Assembly: GCA_947442095.1 (NCBI GenBank)
Contig: CANEVG010000038.1
Coordinates: 1 to 14,649, forward strand
DNA length: 14,649 nt
Reading direction: 5' to 3'
Source: Sphingomonadaceae bacterium
GTDB lineage: Bacteria > Pseudomonadota > Alphaproteobacteria > Sphingomonadales > Sphingomonadaceae
Position numbers and translations under genes: made by a program. The first letter of the stretch is position 1. The number at the start of each line of letters is the position of its first letter. The notes under the pieces are model-generated. The model ran no database searches. It worked only from the letters and a program-made list of their open reading frames with translations, and was not told where the DNA came from. Shown piece after piece: positions 7,369-13,210 of the stretch.

Positions 7369-7480
7369 ATCTTCAAAGCGTTGCGACGGTGCTCCCCTCA
7401 TGGCCCGCCGCAGCGGGTGCACTTTGTGCACCTCCTCCCTGAACCTTGGCCACCTGGAGCTGTGCTCCAGGTGGTTTTTT
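7369..7480 (+). ncRNA. Probable trans-acting small RNA, resembling the alphaproteobacterial SuhB/MmgR (alpha-r8) family
   Basis: Intergenic segment between the SapC-family gene (+) and the amidohydrolase gene (-) with no sensible ORF. It contains a perfect 7-bp hairpin GGTGCAC-TTT-GTGCACC (7416-7432). An unpaired pyrimidine stretch CCTCCTCCCTGAACCTTGG (from 7431) includes an anti-Shine-Dalgarno-like CCTCCTCCC. A perfect 11-bp terminator hairpin and six Ts follow. As I remember it, the MmgR/SuhB RNA family has the same order: hairpin, single-stranded CCUCCCU, terminator hairpin. The 3' end is well defined at about 7480. The 5' end rests on a candidate promoter and could instead be near 7400, the usual family length being under 80 nt. 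Such RNAs normally act by Hfq-assisted pairing with ribosome-binding sites; that is inferred here. Confidence 0.6.
7450..7480 (+). terminator. Strong rho-independent terminator
   Basis: A perfect 11-bp stem, CCACCTGGAGC (7450-7460) with GCTCCAGGTGG (7464-7474), a 3-nt loop, and TTTTTT at 7475-7480. This is the best intrinsic terminator in the window. It closes the small-RNA transcript and lies 31 bp from the stop of the convergent amidohydrolase gene. Confidence 0.93.
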
Positions 7481-7511
7481 CTTGGCTTTCAGATGATTGC
7501 TCTAGTGAACA

Positions 7512-8519
7512 TCACTCGGCGGCCGCGCGCCAGCGTTCGCGCTCGCGGCCAAGGTCGGCCACGGCGATCGCCATGCGCTGCACCAGCGCCGCCACCACAT
7601 CCACGGTGTCGGCCAGCCCCGCTCCGGGCTCTGCCAGCCCGGGATCAAGATAGAGCCGCCGGTCGAGTTCCAGCTGGAGACAGTGAATGCCTTCGGCCCG
7701 CCGAGCGTGGCGCTCCAGCACATAGCCGCCTGCATAGGGCCGGTTGTGTGCTGCCAGCCGCCGCGCCGCGCCAAAGCAGGCAAACGCCTCGGCCACCAAT
7801 GTGCCTGCGCAGGCCGCACCGAAACGGTCGCCCAGCACGAATTCGGCCGCCATCTCGCCAGCGCGTGCGGGCAGCGGCGGCATCGAATGCAGATCGATCA
7901 GCAGCACGGCACCCCAGCGCGCGCGCACCGATTCGAGCAGGCCGGACAGCGCCGCGTGATAGGGCACATGCACCTGGCCGATTCGCGCTGCCAGGTCATC
8001 GCGCTCCAGCGGCCATTTCCACAGCTCGCCTACCCCCGGCAGTCGCCGAGGCACCAACCCCAGCCCGCTGCGCGCCCGGCGCGCGCTGAGCGGCGTGGAG
8101 GAGGGTGACGGGCTTGTCGCGCCGCCGCCGCTGACCATTTCCCAATCGATATCGTCGCTCGCGCGGTTGAGGTCGATCATGGCGCGCGGGGCGTGTGCCA
8201 CCAGCAGCGCTGCGCCGCTGCGCCGCGCCGCTTCGGTGGCCACCAGATCGACCAGCCGGTCCTCCAGCCGCGCCGCGCTGAAGCCGGGGTGGCGCATCCG
8301 CGTGAGCAGTTCCGGCGGATAACTGCGCCCGGCATGGGGCACCGCGATCACCACGGGAATCGAGGACGGTTCGCGCTGCCACAGCGTGAACGCAGGGGCA
8401 TCCGCCAGCCCGGGGACCTGCCCCCCGCTGCTGGACGTTGTACCGCCATAGACCTGCGAATCGTCGCGCGGCGCGACCGGATCAATCATGCAACGACGCT
8501 GCCGCCGTTTGGCCTTCAT
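7512..8519 (-). CDS. N-formylglutamate amidohydrolase family protein (335 aa)
   Basis: Zinc-type amidohydrolase of the FGase family (PF05013), related to HutG-type N-formylglutamate deformylase, which releases formate and glutamate at the end of one histidine-degradation route. Family motifs are clear: VAVPHAGRSYP (about 58-68), RLEDRLVD (84-91), HAPRAMIDLNRASDDIDWE (109-127), then LLIDLHSMP and NRPYAGGYVLERHARRAEGIHCLQLELDRRLY toward the C-terminus. The His/Glu/Asp residues in these motifs are the expected metal and catalytic set. ATG 8519 is chosen because GGAG lies about 9 bp upstream; ATG 8489 and ATG 8534 are in-frame alternatives without a good site. No other hut gene is nearby, so a role in histidine use is not supported by context. 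It is divergent from the cpdR-like gene. Confidence 0.9.
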   Translation of the reverse strand: MKAKRRQRRCMIDPVAPRDDSQVYGGTTSSSGGQVPGLADAPAFTLWQREPSSIPVVIAVPHAGRSYPPELLTRMRHPGFSAARLEDRLVDLVATEAARRSGAALLVAHAPRAMIDLNRASDDIDWEMVSGGGATSPSPSSTPLSARRARSGLGLVPRRLPGVGELWKWPLERDDLAARIGQVHVPYHAALSGLLESVRARWGAVLLIDLHSMPPLPARAGEMAAEFVLGDRFGAACAGTLVAEAFACFGAARRLAAHNRPYAGGYVLERHARRAEGIHCLQLELDRRLYLDPGLAEPGAGLADTVDVVAALVQRMAIAVADLGRERERWRAAAE

Positions 8520-8687
8520 GTCAAAGTGCTCCATACCCCCATAGAGGGCAGATTCTTAACCGAAGGCCGTGTAGGAAGCGGTATCCGGTCCTTAGCGCCT
8601 GCCACAGGTCGTGCGGTGCCCAGGTTCCCTGCGCTGCTTTGGCACTTAGGCCTGACATGCGCCGATTGCTGTTTGAAGAAGGTGACC

Positions 8688-9068
8688 ATGATCCGTATCT
8701 TGCTGGCCGAAGACGAAGAAGCGATGCGCACCTATCTCGCGCGGGCGCTGGAAAATGCGGGCTACGAGGTGGTTTCTGTCGATCGCGGGACCGAGGCAGT
8801 GCCGCTGCTTGAAACACAGCATTTTGATCTGCTGCTGTCAGACATTGTCATGCCCGAAATGGACGGGATCGAGCTCGCGCAGCGCTGCGCCGAGATCAGC
8901 CCGGCCACCAAAGTCATGTTCATTACCGGCTTTGCCGCGGTCACGCTCAAGGCCAACCGCGAAGCGCCGAGCGCGCGCGTACTGTCAAAACCGTTCCACT
9001 TGCGCGATCTCGTGCTCGAAGTGGAGCGCGTGTTTGCCGAATCGCCGCTCTCGGGCAACATGCGCTGA
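8688..9068 (+). CDS. cpdR: CpdR-like single-domain response regulator (126 aa)
   Basis: Stand-alone receiver domain closely resembling CpdR of Caulobacter, which in its unphosphorylated form primes the ClpXP protease for cell-cycle substrates and is controlled by the CckA-ChpT phosphorelay. Visible receiver residues: acidic pocket E8-D9, phosphoacceptor D52 in LLLSDIVMPEMDG, the conserved Thr in VMFITGFAAV and Lys in LSKPFHLRDLV. The FITGFAAVxL and ARVLSKPFHL stretches are typical of CpdR, not of generic receivers. There is no output domain. ATG 8688 is supported by GAAGG about 6 bp upstream. The reading frame is open far upstream, but that part is antisense to the amidohydrolase gene. The 168-bp divergent region contains a lone TTAACC at 8556, a CtrA half-site at best. 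Confidence 0.92.
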   Translation: MIRILLAEDEEAMRTYLARALENAGYEVVSVDRGTEAVPLLETQHFDLLLSDIVMPEMDGIELAQRCAEISPATKVMFITGFAAVTLKANREAPSARVLSKPFHLRDLVLEVERVFAESPLSGNMR

Positions 9069-9090
9069 GGGGCCCGCAAAACCCCTCTTG
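9067..9090 (+). terminator. Weak hairpin at the cpdR stop
   Basis: GAGGGG (9067-9072) pairs with CCCCTC (9082-9087), with a 9-nt loop followed by TTG. It overlaps the cpdR stop codon. The stem is short and the T-run minimal, so termination strength is doubtful. Confidence 0.35.
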
Positions 9091-9116
9091 CCAGCCCATC
9101 CGCCCCCGGCTAATGG
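9088..9116 (+). promoter_or_regulatory. Candidate promoter of tRNA-Val
   Basis: TTGCCA (9088-9093), a 17-bp spacer, and TAATGG (9111-9116). It would give a 5' leader of about 37 nt before the mature tRNA. The -35 is good and the -10 is poor. An imperfect hairpin AGCCCAT/ATGGGCT (9093-9099 with 9113-9119) overlaps it. Confidence 0.35.
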
Positions 9117-9159
9117 GCTCGCTCCCGCAAGGTCTAGGCCGCGCGGCGCTAGATGGTGC

Positions 9160-9234
9160 GGGCGTATAGCTCAGTGGTAGAGCACTATGTTGACATCGTA
9201 GGGGTCGCAAGTTCAATCCTTGCTACGCCCACCA
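9160..9234 (+). tRNA. tRNA-Val (anticodon GAC)
   Basis: A complete 75-nt cloverleaf. Acceptor stem GGGCGTA/TACGCCC; D arm GCTC-AGTGGTA-GAGC; anticodon arm CTATG-TTGACAT-CGTAG (one T.G pair) with anticodon GAC; variable region GGGTC; T arm GCAAG-TTCAATC-CTTGC; discriminator A followed by an encoded CCA at 9232-9234. It reads GTC and GTT valine codons. It is expressed toward the DUF4255-like gene, which converges on it. Confidence 0.97.
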
Positions 9235-9247
9235 TCCAGAAGCCTTG

Positions 9248-9275
9248 AAAAGCCTCGCTATTGCGGGGCTTTTTC
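9248..9275 (+). terminator. Rho-independent terminator of tRNA-Val
   Basis: AAAAGCCTCGC (9248-9258) pairs with GCGGGGCTTTT (9263-9273) through 11 bp with one G.T pair and a 4-nt loop. The T-run continues to 9275. It starts 13 bp after the tRNA 3' end. The A-tract/T-tract symmetry also lets it work for transcripts arriving from the minus strand. Confidence 0.88.
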
Positions 9276-9305
9276 ATGCCTGCAGCATGTCCGGTGCTGC
9301 GCAGG

Positions 9306-9791
9306 TCATGCGCTTTCGATGAGCACGGGGCCAATCACATAAGCGACCGAGAGCTGGCAAGGCGTCTGGAAGCTCCCACAGATCGTTGCCATGTCGAACG
9401 CGGCCATTTCCAATCGTACGATCCGCAGCGATTCTGGCGCGCTGGCTTTGCGCAACTGTTTTCCCTCCCGTGCAGCCATGGCCGAGCCGAGCACGCGGTG
9501 ACCGGTCAGATCGGCATCGTCACCCTTGCGGCCGCAGGCGGTGAGCAGATAGCTCAACGTCGCGCCGAACACTGGAACAGCAACTTCCCGAGCAGCGGCC
9601 AGATCGCGGTCCCGCAATGCCCGATCGGCGGGTACATAGAACAAGAACACGTTGAACTGCGGAACGCTTCGGCCGCCGCGCGCACGACCATGCGCCTCGG
9701 CGGTGACCACGAGATCGGCCATATCGGGAGCTATCTGCAGGATCTGGCTGCGCAGCAGATCGCGCAAGGCGGCGGTGGTAGCAGCGATCAT
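9306..9791 (-). CDS. DUF4255 / Pvc16-like protein (161 aa), orphan
   Basis: The sequence pattern resembles the DUF4255 (Pvc16 N-terminal) family, found in extracellular contractile injection systems and related phage-tail-like particles, where Pvc16 is a tail-terminator/cap component. Supporting stretches: MIAATTAALRDLL at the start, FNVFLFYVPADRALRDRDL (about 46-64, matching the family's N-x-Y-L-Y...N-x-x-L-R-N), ATLSYLLTACG (family L-x-Y-L-L-T-x-Y-G), HRVLGSAM, and FQTPCQLSVAYVIGPVLIES at the C-terminus. The segment before that last motif is shorter than I expect, and the usual Leu-x-x-Leu-Trp is replaced by a Cys-containing stretch. It is therefore divergent or partly decayed, though the frame is intact. 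ATG 9791 is supported by family resemblance and by a TGA/ATG overlap with the upstream 45-codon frame. No sheath, tube, baseplate or ATPase gene is in the window. Confidence 0.65.
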   Translation of the reverse strand: MIAATTAALRDLLRSQILQIAPDMADLVVTAEAHGRARGGRSVPQFNVFLFYVPADRALRDRDLAAAREVAVPVFGATLSYLLTACGRKGDDADLTGHRVLGSAMAAREGKQLRKASAPESLRIVRLEMAAFDMATICGSFQTPCQLSVAYVIGPVLIESA

Positions 9792-9925
9792 ACTGCACAT
9801 GAGGCGGCACGTTCGCGCACGGTCGCCGCATGAGTTAGCGCCGCATTCCGCGAACCGACAGCACACTGCAGGCCGATGTTCCTGATCTCAGCAAAGACAG
9901 CAGCGTCAAGCGATGGGCGTGCCAT
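9788..9925 (-). CDS. Small ORF of 45 codons coupled to the DUF4255-like gene
   Basis: Unrecognised 45-residue peptide, MARPSLDAAVFAEIRNIGLQ followed by a mostly Ala/Arg/Val half with two further Cys or so. It starts inside the last codons of the aminotransferase gene (about 20-bp overlap, different frame). Its TGA stop overlaps the ATG of the DUF4255-like gene, sharing ATGA. This end-to-end overlap on both sides argues for real translation or for coupling of the downstream start. It is short, has no clear Shine-Dalgarno and no known motif. It could instead be the remains of a longer gene. Confidence 0.4.
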   Translation of the reverse strand: MARPSLDAAVFAEIRNIGLQCAVGSRNAALTHAATVRERAASCAV

Positions 9926-10787
9926 GCTCCCCAGCTTCACGGGTTTGCCAGTAGAGTGCGTCAAGCTGCTGGGTGATGGGGCCGGGAGCCTGGCCCTTGA
10001 GCGTGCGGCCGGCAACTTCGCGGACCGGTAGCGCTCCGCCCGCCGTGCTGGTGGTGAAGACCTCGTCGGCGATGCAAAGATCATAGACCGTGAACTGCGA
10101 GAGCTTGACCGGGATACCGGCGCGGACCGCAAGATCAAGGAAGCTCTTGCGGGTGATGCCGTGGAGGATCTCGTCCGAGGGCGTGTGGAGAACGCCATTC
10201 TTGACCATGAACAGGTTTGATGCCGGACCTTCGGCGACAAACCCTTGCGCGTTGAGCCAGATCAGATCGTCATAGCCCGCCGCGCTGGCCTCCAGCCGGG
10301 CGAGCTGAAAATGCATGCGGCTCAGACATTTATACCGTGGATCCAGCGTGTCGGGCGTGAAGCCACGCAGCTGCGAGACCATCAGGCTGATGCCCTGCTT
10401 ACGCTTCTGGTCTTCGGCAAGGAAGATATAAGGGGCCGCCCAGATAACTTCAGTCGGGGTGTGGTGGCGCGGGTCTGACATCACTTCCTCGGGCACGCCG
10501 CGCGTAACTATGAAGCGCACGCTAGCGCTTGCAAGGTTATTGCGGCGCGTGGTTTCGATGATCGCCTCGCGCCATTGTGCATGGCTGAGGCGGGTCCTAA
10601 GACCGGCGGCCTGCAAGCTATCGAAGAAGCGGTGGATGTGATCATCCAGTCGGTACAGCTGGCCTTTCCACGCCGAGACGACGTCAAATACCCCGTCGCC
10701 GAGCAAAAATCCTTGATCGAAAACCGAGATACCAGCTTGGCTGGCCGGCTTGTAGTCACCGTTGAGATAGACGATCGGTTCGGACAT
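9906..10787 (-). CDS. Fold-type IV PLP aminotransferase (D-amino acid / branched-chain / (R)-amine transaminase group)
   Basis: Cytoplasmic PLP enzyme of aminotransferase class IV, 293 aa. Visible features: FDQGFLLGDGVFDVVSAWKGQLYRLDDH near residues 23-50; the Schiff-base lysine K153 in DPRYKCLSR; EGPASN (186-191) with the PLP-binding Glu; GITRKSFLDLA (210-220); and FTTSTAGGALPV (244-254), which cups the cofactor phosphate. Its GDGVFDVVSAWKG, LYRLDDH, GVLHTP, GITRKS and STAGG...P stretches resemble the subgroup that contains (R)-selective amine transaminases and D-amino acid transaminases more than IlvE. The substrate cannot be fixed from this. ATG 10787 is chosen because AGAAGG lies 8 bp upstream; ATG 10820 and 10847 lack a site. 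It is followed by the overlapping 45-codon ORF and DUF4255-like gene. Confidence 0.9.
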   Translation of the reverse strand: MSEPIVYLNGDYKPASQAGISVFDQGFLLGDGVFDVVSAWKGQLYRLDDHIHRFFDSLQAAGLRTRLSHAQWREAIIETTRRNNLASASVRFIVTRGVPEEVMSDPRHHTPTEVIWAAPYIFLAEDQKRKQGISLMVSQLRGFTPDTLDPRYKCLSRMHFQLARLEASAAGYDDLIWLNAQGFVAEGPASNLFMVKNGVLHTPSDEILHGITRKSFLDLAVRAGIPVKLSQFTVYDLCIADEVFTTSTAGGALPVREVAGRTLKGQAPGPITQQLDALYWQTREAGEHGTPIA

Positions 10788-10864
10788 GCTTGCGGCCTTC
10801 TGAATACGTGCATCAAACATGATTGGTTGGTTTACCGGCGGCGTCAAGGAAGCGCGGCCTTATC

Positions 10865-10912
10865 GCCAACACCCACGCCAATACCCACACCAACACCCAC
10901 ACCAACACCCAC
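10865..10912. repeat. Four-copy 12-bp tandem repeat (CCAACACCCACA type)
   Basis: Units at 10865-10876, 10877-10888, 10889-10900 and 10901-10912, nearly identical. The last two are exact copies of ACCAACACCCAC. One strand is all C/A-rich and the other G/T-rich. It lies in the 176-bp gap between the crotonase stop and the aminotransferase start, so it would be in the transcript leader of the aminotransferase if the two are co-transcribed. Confidence 0.93.
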
Positions 10913-10922
10913 AGGGCAACTG

Positions 10923-10953
10923 CCGCCAGACCGGTTTCGGGCCGATCTGGCGG
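10923..10953. terminator. Hairpin after the crotonase gene
   Basis: CCGCCAGACCGG (10923-10934) pairs with CCGATCTGGCGG (10942-10953), 12 bp with one mismatch that becomes G.T on the minus strand; the loop is 7 nt. It starts 10 bp beyond the minus-strand crotonase stop. There is no T-run on the minus strand, whereas AATTTT follows on the plus strand, so its use as a minus-strand terminator is uncertain. Confidence 0.45.
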
Positions 10954-10963
10954 AATTTTGGCC

Positions 10964-11731
10964 TTACTTGCCCTGCCAGTTGGGCTTGCGCTTCTCGGCA
11001 AACGCAAGGCTGCCCTCGCGTGCATCCGCGCTCGTGAACACCGGCGCGATATAGGCCTCCTGCTTGTCCCACATTTCGGCCTCGGTCCATTCATGCGAAT
11101 CGCGCACGATGGCCTTGGAAGCAATCAGCGCCAGCGGGCCGTTCGCGGCCACGCGCGCCGCGAGAGCCTTGGCGGCTTCAAGCGAAGGGCCGTCGGTCAG
11201 CTCGTTGATGAAGCCCAGCGCATAGGCGCGCTCCGCGTCGATGAAATCGCCCGTCAGCGCCAGTTCCATCGCGATGCGCGGCGGGATCTGGCGCGGCAGC
11301 TTGATCAGGCCGCCAGCGGCCGCTGCAAGGCCCCGCTTGGCTTCGGGGATGCCGAACTTCGAACCCCGGTTGGCCACGATGAGATCGCACGAAAGCGCCA
11401 GCTCCATGCCGCCCGCCAGGGCATAGCCATCGACCGCCGCGATAATCGGCTTCTTGGATGTCCACTGCGAAAGCCCGCCAAAGCCGCGCCCCGGCACGCT
11501 CGGCCGCTCGCCGCGCAGGAAGCCCTTGAGATCCATCCCTGAGCAGAACGTGCCGCCTGCGCCTGTCAGGATCGCGCAGCGCAGGTCCGTCTCGGCGTCC
11601 AGCCGGTCCATCGCCGCGGCAATACCTTCGGCGGCCGCCTTGGTCATGGCGTTCTTCGCCTCAGGGCGGTTGATAGTGACGATCAGGACGTTGCCGTCCA
11701 CTTCTGTCAGGACTTCGGGGGCATCGCTCAC
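10964..11731 (-). CDS. Crotonase-family enoyl-CoA hydratase/isomerase (255 aa)
   Basis: Acts on enoyl-CoA or related acyl-CoA substrates, as in fatty-acid or amino-acid catabolism. Crotonase features are complete: VTINRPEAKNAM near residue 18-29; oxyanion-hole stretch GGTFCSGMDLKGF (59-71); AVDGYALAGGMELALSCDLIVA (99-120) with E110 in the GGxE position; and FGIPEAKRGLAAAAGG (126-141) with E130. Both glutamates that catalyse hydration in rat enoyl-CoA hydratase have counterparts, so hydratase activity is likelier than a pure isomerase. The start is GTG 11731, supported by a strong AAGGAGAG six bases upstream. The same direction and a 176-bp gap place it before the aminotransferase, but a hairpin and a repeat lie between them, so an operon is not certain. 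The specific substrate is unknown. Confidence 0.93.
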   Translation of the reverse strand: MSDAPEVLTEVDGNVLIVTINRPEAKNAMTKAAAEGIAAAMDRLDAETDLRCAILTGAGGTFCSGMDLKGFLRGERPSVPGRGFGGLSQWTSKKPIIAAVDGYALAGGMELALSCDLIVANRGSKFGIPEAKRGLAAAAGGLIKLPRQIPPRIAMELALTGDFIDAERAYALGFINELTDGPSLEAAKALAARVAANGPLALIASKAIVRDSHEWTEAEMWDKQEAYIAPVFTSADAREGSLAFAEKRKPNWQGK

Positions 11732-11802
11732 GGCATCTCTCCTTTGAATGGATACTTAATCGCTTGGTTAAATCCTAGAACCCGCGCCCCGTCCCTGTCC
11801 AG

Positions 11803-11836
11803 CCTCAAACCACGTCCAACCTCAAACCACGTCCAG
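11803..11836. repeat. Two-copy 17-bp tandem repeat upstream of icd
   Basis: CCTCAAACCACGTCCAA (11803-11819) is followed directly by the same unit with a final G (11820-11836). A degraded third unit follows (ACCCAAACCGCG) and a partial GTCCAG end precedes. It lies in the divergent 224-bp region between the crotonase gene and icd. Confidence 0.9.
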
Positions 11837-11955
11837 ACCCAAACCGCGCGAATTGCGGCTGGTCCAGCCCTTCGGTAATCGGCACCCGCTTGCGCGCCCC
11901 GGAACGCCTGCTAAGGAACGGCGCGATCACACCTCCCCGGGAAGGCACGAGACCC

Positions 11956-13176
11956 ATGGCAAAAATCAAGGTGAAGAATCCTGTCGTCGAACTCGACGGC
12001 GATGAAATGACGCGGATCATCTGGCAGTGGATCCGCGAACGTTTGATCCTTCCCTATCTCGATATCGATCTGAAATACTACGACCTCTCGGTCGAGAAGC
12101 GCGACGAAACGGGCGACCAGATCACCATCGATTCCGCCAACGCCATCGCGCAGTACGGCGTCGGCGTGAAGTGCGCCACGATCACCCCGGACGAGGCACG
12201 GGTCGAGGAATTCCACCTCAAGAAGATGTGGAAGTCACCCAACGGCACGATCCGCAACATTCTGGGCGGCGTGGTCTTCCGCGAACCCATCGTGATCCAG
12301 AACGTGCCGCGCCTCGTGCCGGGCTGGACCGATCCCATCGTCGTCGGCCGCCACGCGTTCGGCGATCAGTACAAGGCGACCGACACGCTGATCCCCGGCC
12401 CCGGCAAGCTGCGCCTGGTATGGGACGGCGATGATGGCCAGAAGATCGACCTCGACGTGTTCGATTTCCCGAGCGCGGGTGTCGCCATGGCGATGTACAA
12501 CCTCGACGATTCGATCCGCGATTTCGCCCGCGCCTCGCTCAACTACGGCCTCAATCTCGGCTGGCCGGTCTATCTCTCGACCAAGAACACGATCCTCAAG
12601 GCCTATGACGGCCGCTTCAAGGATCTGTTCCAGGAAGTGTTCGAAACCGAAGGCTTTGCCGAAAAGTTCAAGGCCGCCGATATCGTCTACGAACACCGTC
12701 TGATCGACGACATGGTCGCCTCGGCGCTCAAGTGGTCGGGCAAGTTCGTCTGGGCCTGCAAAAACTATGATGGCGACGTCCAGTCCGACACCGTGGCGCA
12801 AGGGTTCGGCTCGCTCGGCCTGATGACCTCCGTCCTCATGTCGCCTGATGGCAAGACGATCGAGGCCGAGGCCGCGCACGGTACTGTGACGCGCCACTAC
12901 CGCCAGCACCAGCAGGGCAAGGCCACTTCGACGAACCCGATCGCCTCGATCTTCGCGTGGACGCGCGGCCTGATCTATCGCGGCAAGTTCGACGAGACGC
13001 CCGAAGTGGTGCAATTCGCCGAAACGCTCGAGCGCGTGTGCATCGAAACCGTCGAAAGCGGCAAGATGACCAAGGACCTCGCCATCCTGATCGGCCCCAA
13101 CCAGCCGTGGATGACCACCGAGAAGTTCTTCGAAGCCATCGTTGAAAACCTTGAGACGGCGATGGCCGCCGGCTGA
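11956..13176 (+). CDS. icd: NADP-dependent isocitrate dehydrogenase, eukaryote-like homodimeric type
   Basis: TCA-cycle enzyme converting isocitrate to 2-oxoglutarate and CO2 with NADPH formation, in the cytoplasm. The 406-aa product aligns by eye with human IDH1/IDH2-type enzymes, not E. coli Icd. It has KSPNGTIRNILGGVVFRE (93-110) with R100 and R109, and GRHAFGDQY (131-139) with R132 and Y139, at the same residue numbers as the human isocitrate-binding residues. EAAHGTVTRHYRQHQQG near residue 305-325 is the NADP-binding stretch. ATG 11956 (MAKIKVKNPVVELDGDEMTRI) is the family start; GGGAAGG lies 10 bp upstream. An in-frame upstream ATG at 11890 adds an implausible 22 residues. It is transcribed divergently from the crotonase gene and is probably monocistronic. 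The protein is full length with no visible defect. Confidence 0.97.
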   Translation: MAKIKVKNPVVELDGDEMTRIIWQWIRERLILPYLDIDLKYYDLSVEKRDETGDQITIDSANAIAQYGVGVKCATITPDEARVEEFHLKKMWKSPNGTIRNILGGVVFREPIVIQNVPRLVPGWTDPIVVGRHAFGDQYKATDTLIPGPGKLRLVWDGDDGQKIDLDVFDFPSAGVAMAMYNLDDSIRDFARASLNYGLNLGWPVYLSTKNTILKAYDGRFKDLFQEVFETEGFAEKFKAADIVYEHRLIDDMVASALKWSGKFVWACKNYDGDVQSDTVAQGFGSLGLMTSVLMSPDGKTIEAEAAHGTVTRHYRQHQQGKATSTNPIASIFAWTRGLIYRGKFDETPEVVQFAETLERVCIETVESGKMTKDLAILIGPNQPWMTTEKFFEAIVENLETAMAAG

Positions 13177-13188
13177 TCCATCCGGAAG

Positions 13189-13210
13189 CCCCTCCCCTTC
13201 AGGGGAGGGG
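13189..13210. repeat. GC palindrome after icd (intergenic repeat type)
   Basis: CCCCTCCCC (13189-13197) and GGGGAGGGG (13202-13210) form a perfect 9-bp stem with loop TTCA, starting 12 bp after the icd stop codon. The motif CCTCCCCTTCAGGGGAGG is of a kind I know as a frequent intergenic repeat in sphingomonad genomes. No T-run follows. It may serve as icd's 3'-end hairpin. Confidence 0.7.

Noticed and set aside
7268..8089. Open frame of 273 codons on the plus strand
   Set aside because: Runs through the small RNA and its terminator and then antisense to the amidohydrolase; the encoded sequence is Arg/Pro/Ala-rich without pattern.
8193..8687. N-terminal extension of the CpdR-like protein (frame open for 165 codons upstream)
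   Set aside because: The extension is antisense to the amidohydrolase gene and crosses the divergent promoter region; ATG 8688 has a good Shine-Dalgarno and matches the CpdR start.
9211..9234. tRNA-Val 3' end as an attachment site with a second copy in the window
   Set aside because: I looked for a repeat of the T-arm/acceptor sequence through the rest of the window and did not see one; no integrase gene is present.
9261..9833. Open frame of 190 codons on the plus strand next to tRNA-Val
   Set aside because: Antisense to the DUF4255-like gene; only the minus-strand frame shows family motifs, and the frame starts inside the tRNA terminator.
10865..10912. CRISPR array or telomere-like sequence
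   Set aside because: The units are contiguous with no spacers and only 12 bp long; this is a simple tandem repeat.
11756..11771. CtrA-type binding site (TTAA...TTAA) upstream of the crotonase gene
   Set aside because: The spacing is 8 bp and not the canonical 7, and the conserved C after the second TTAA is missing.
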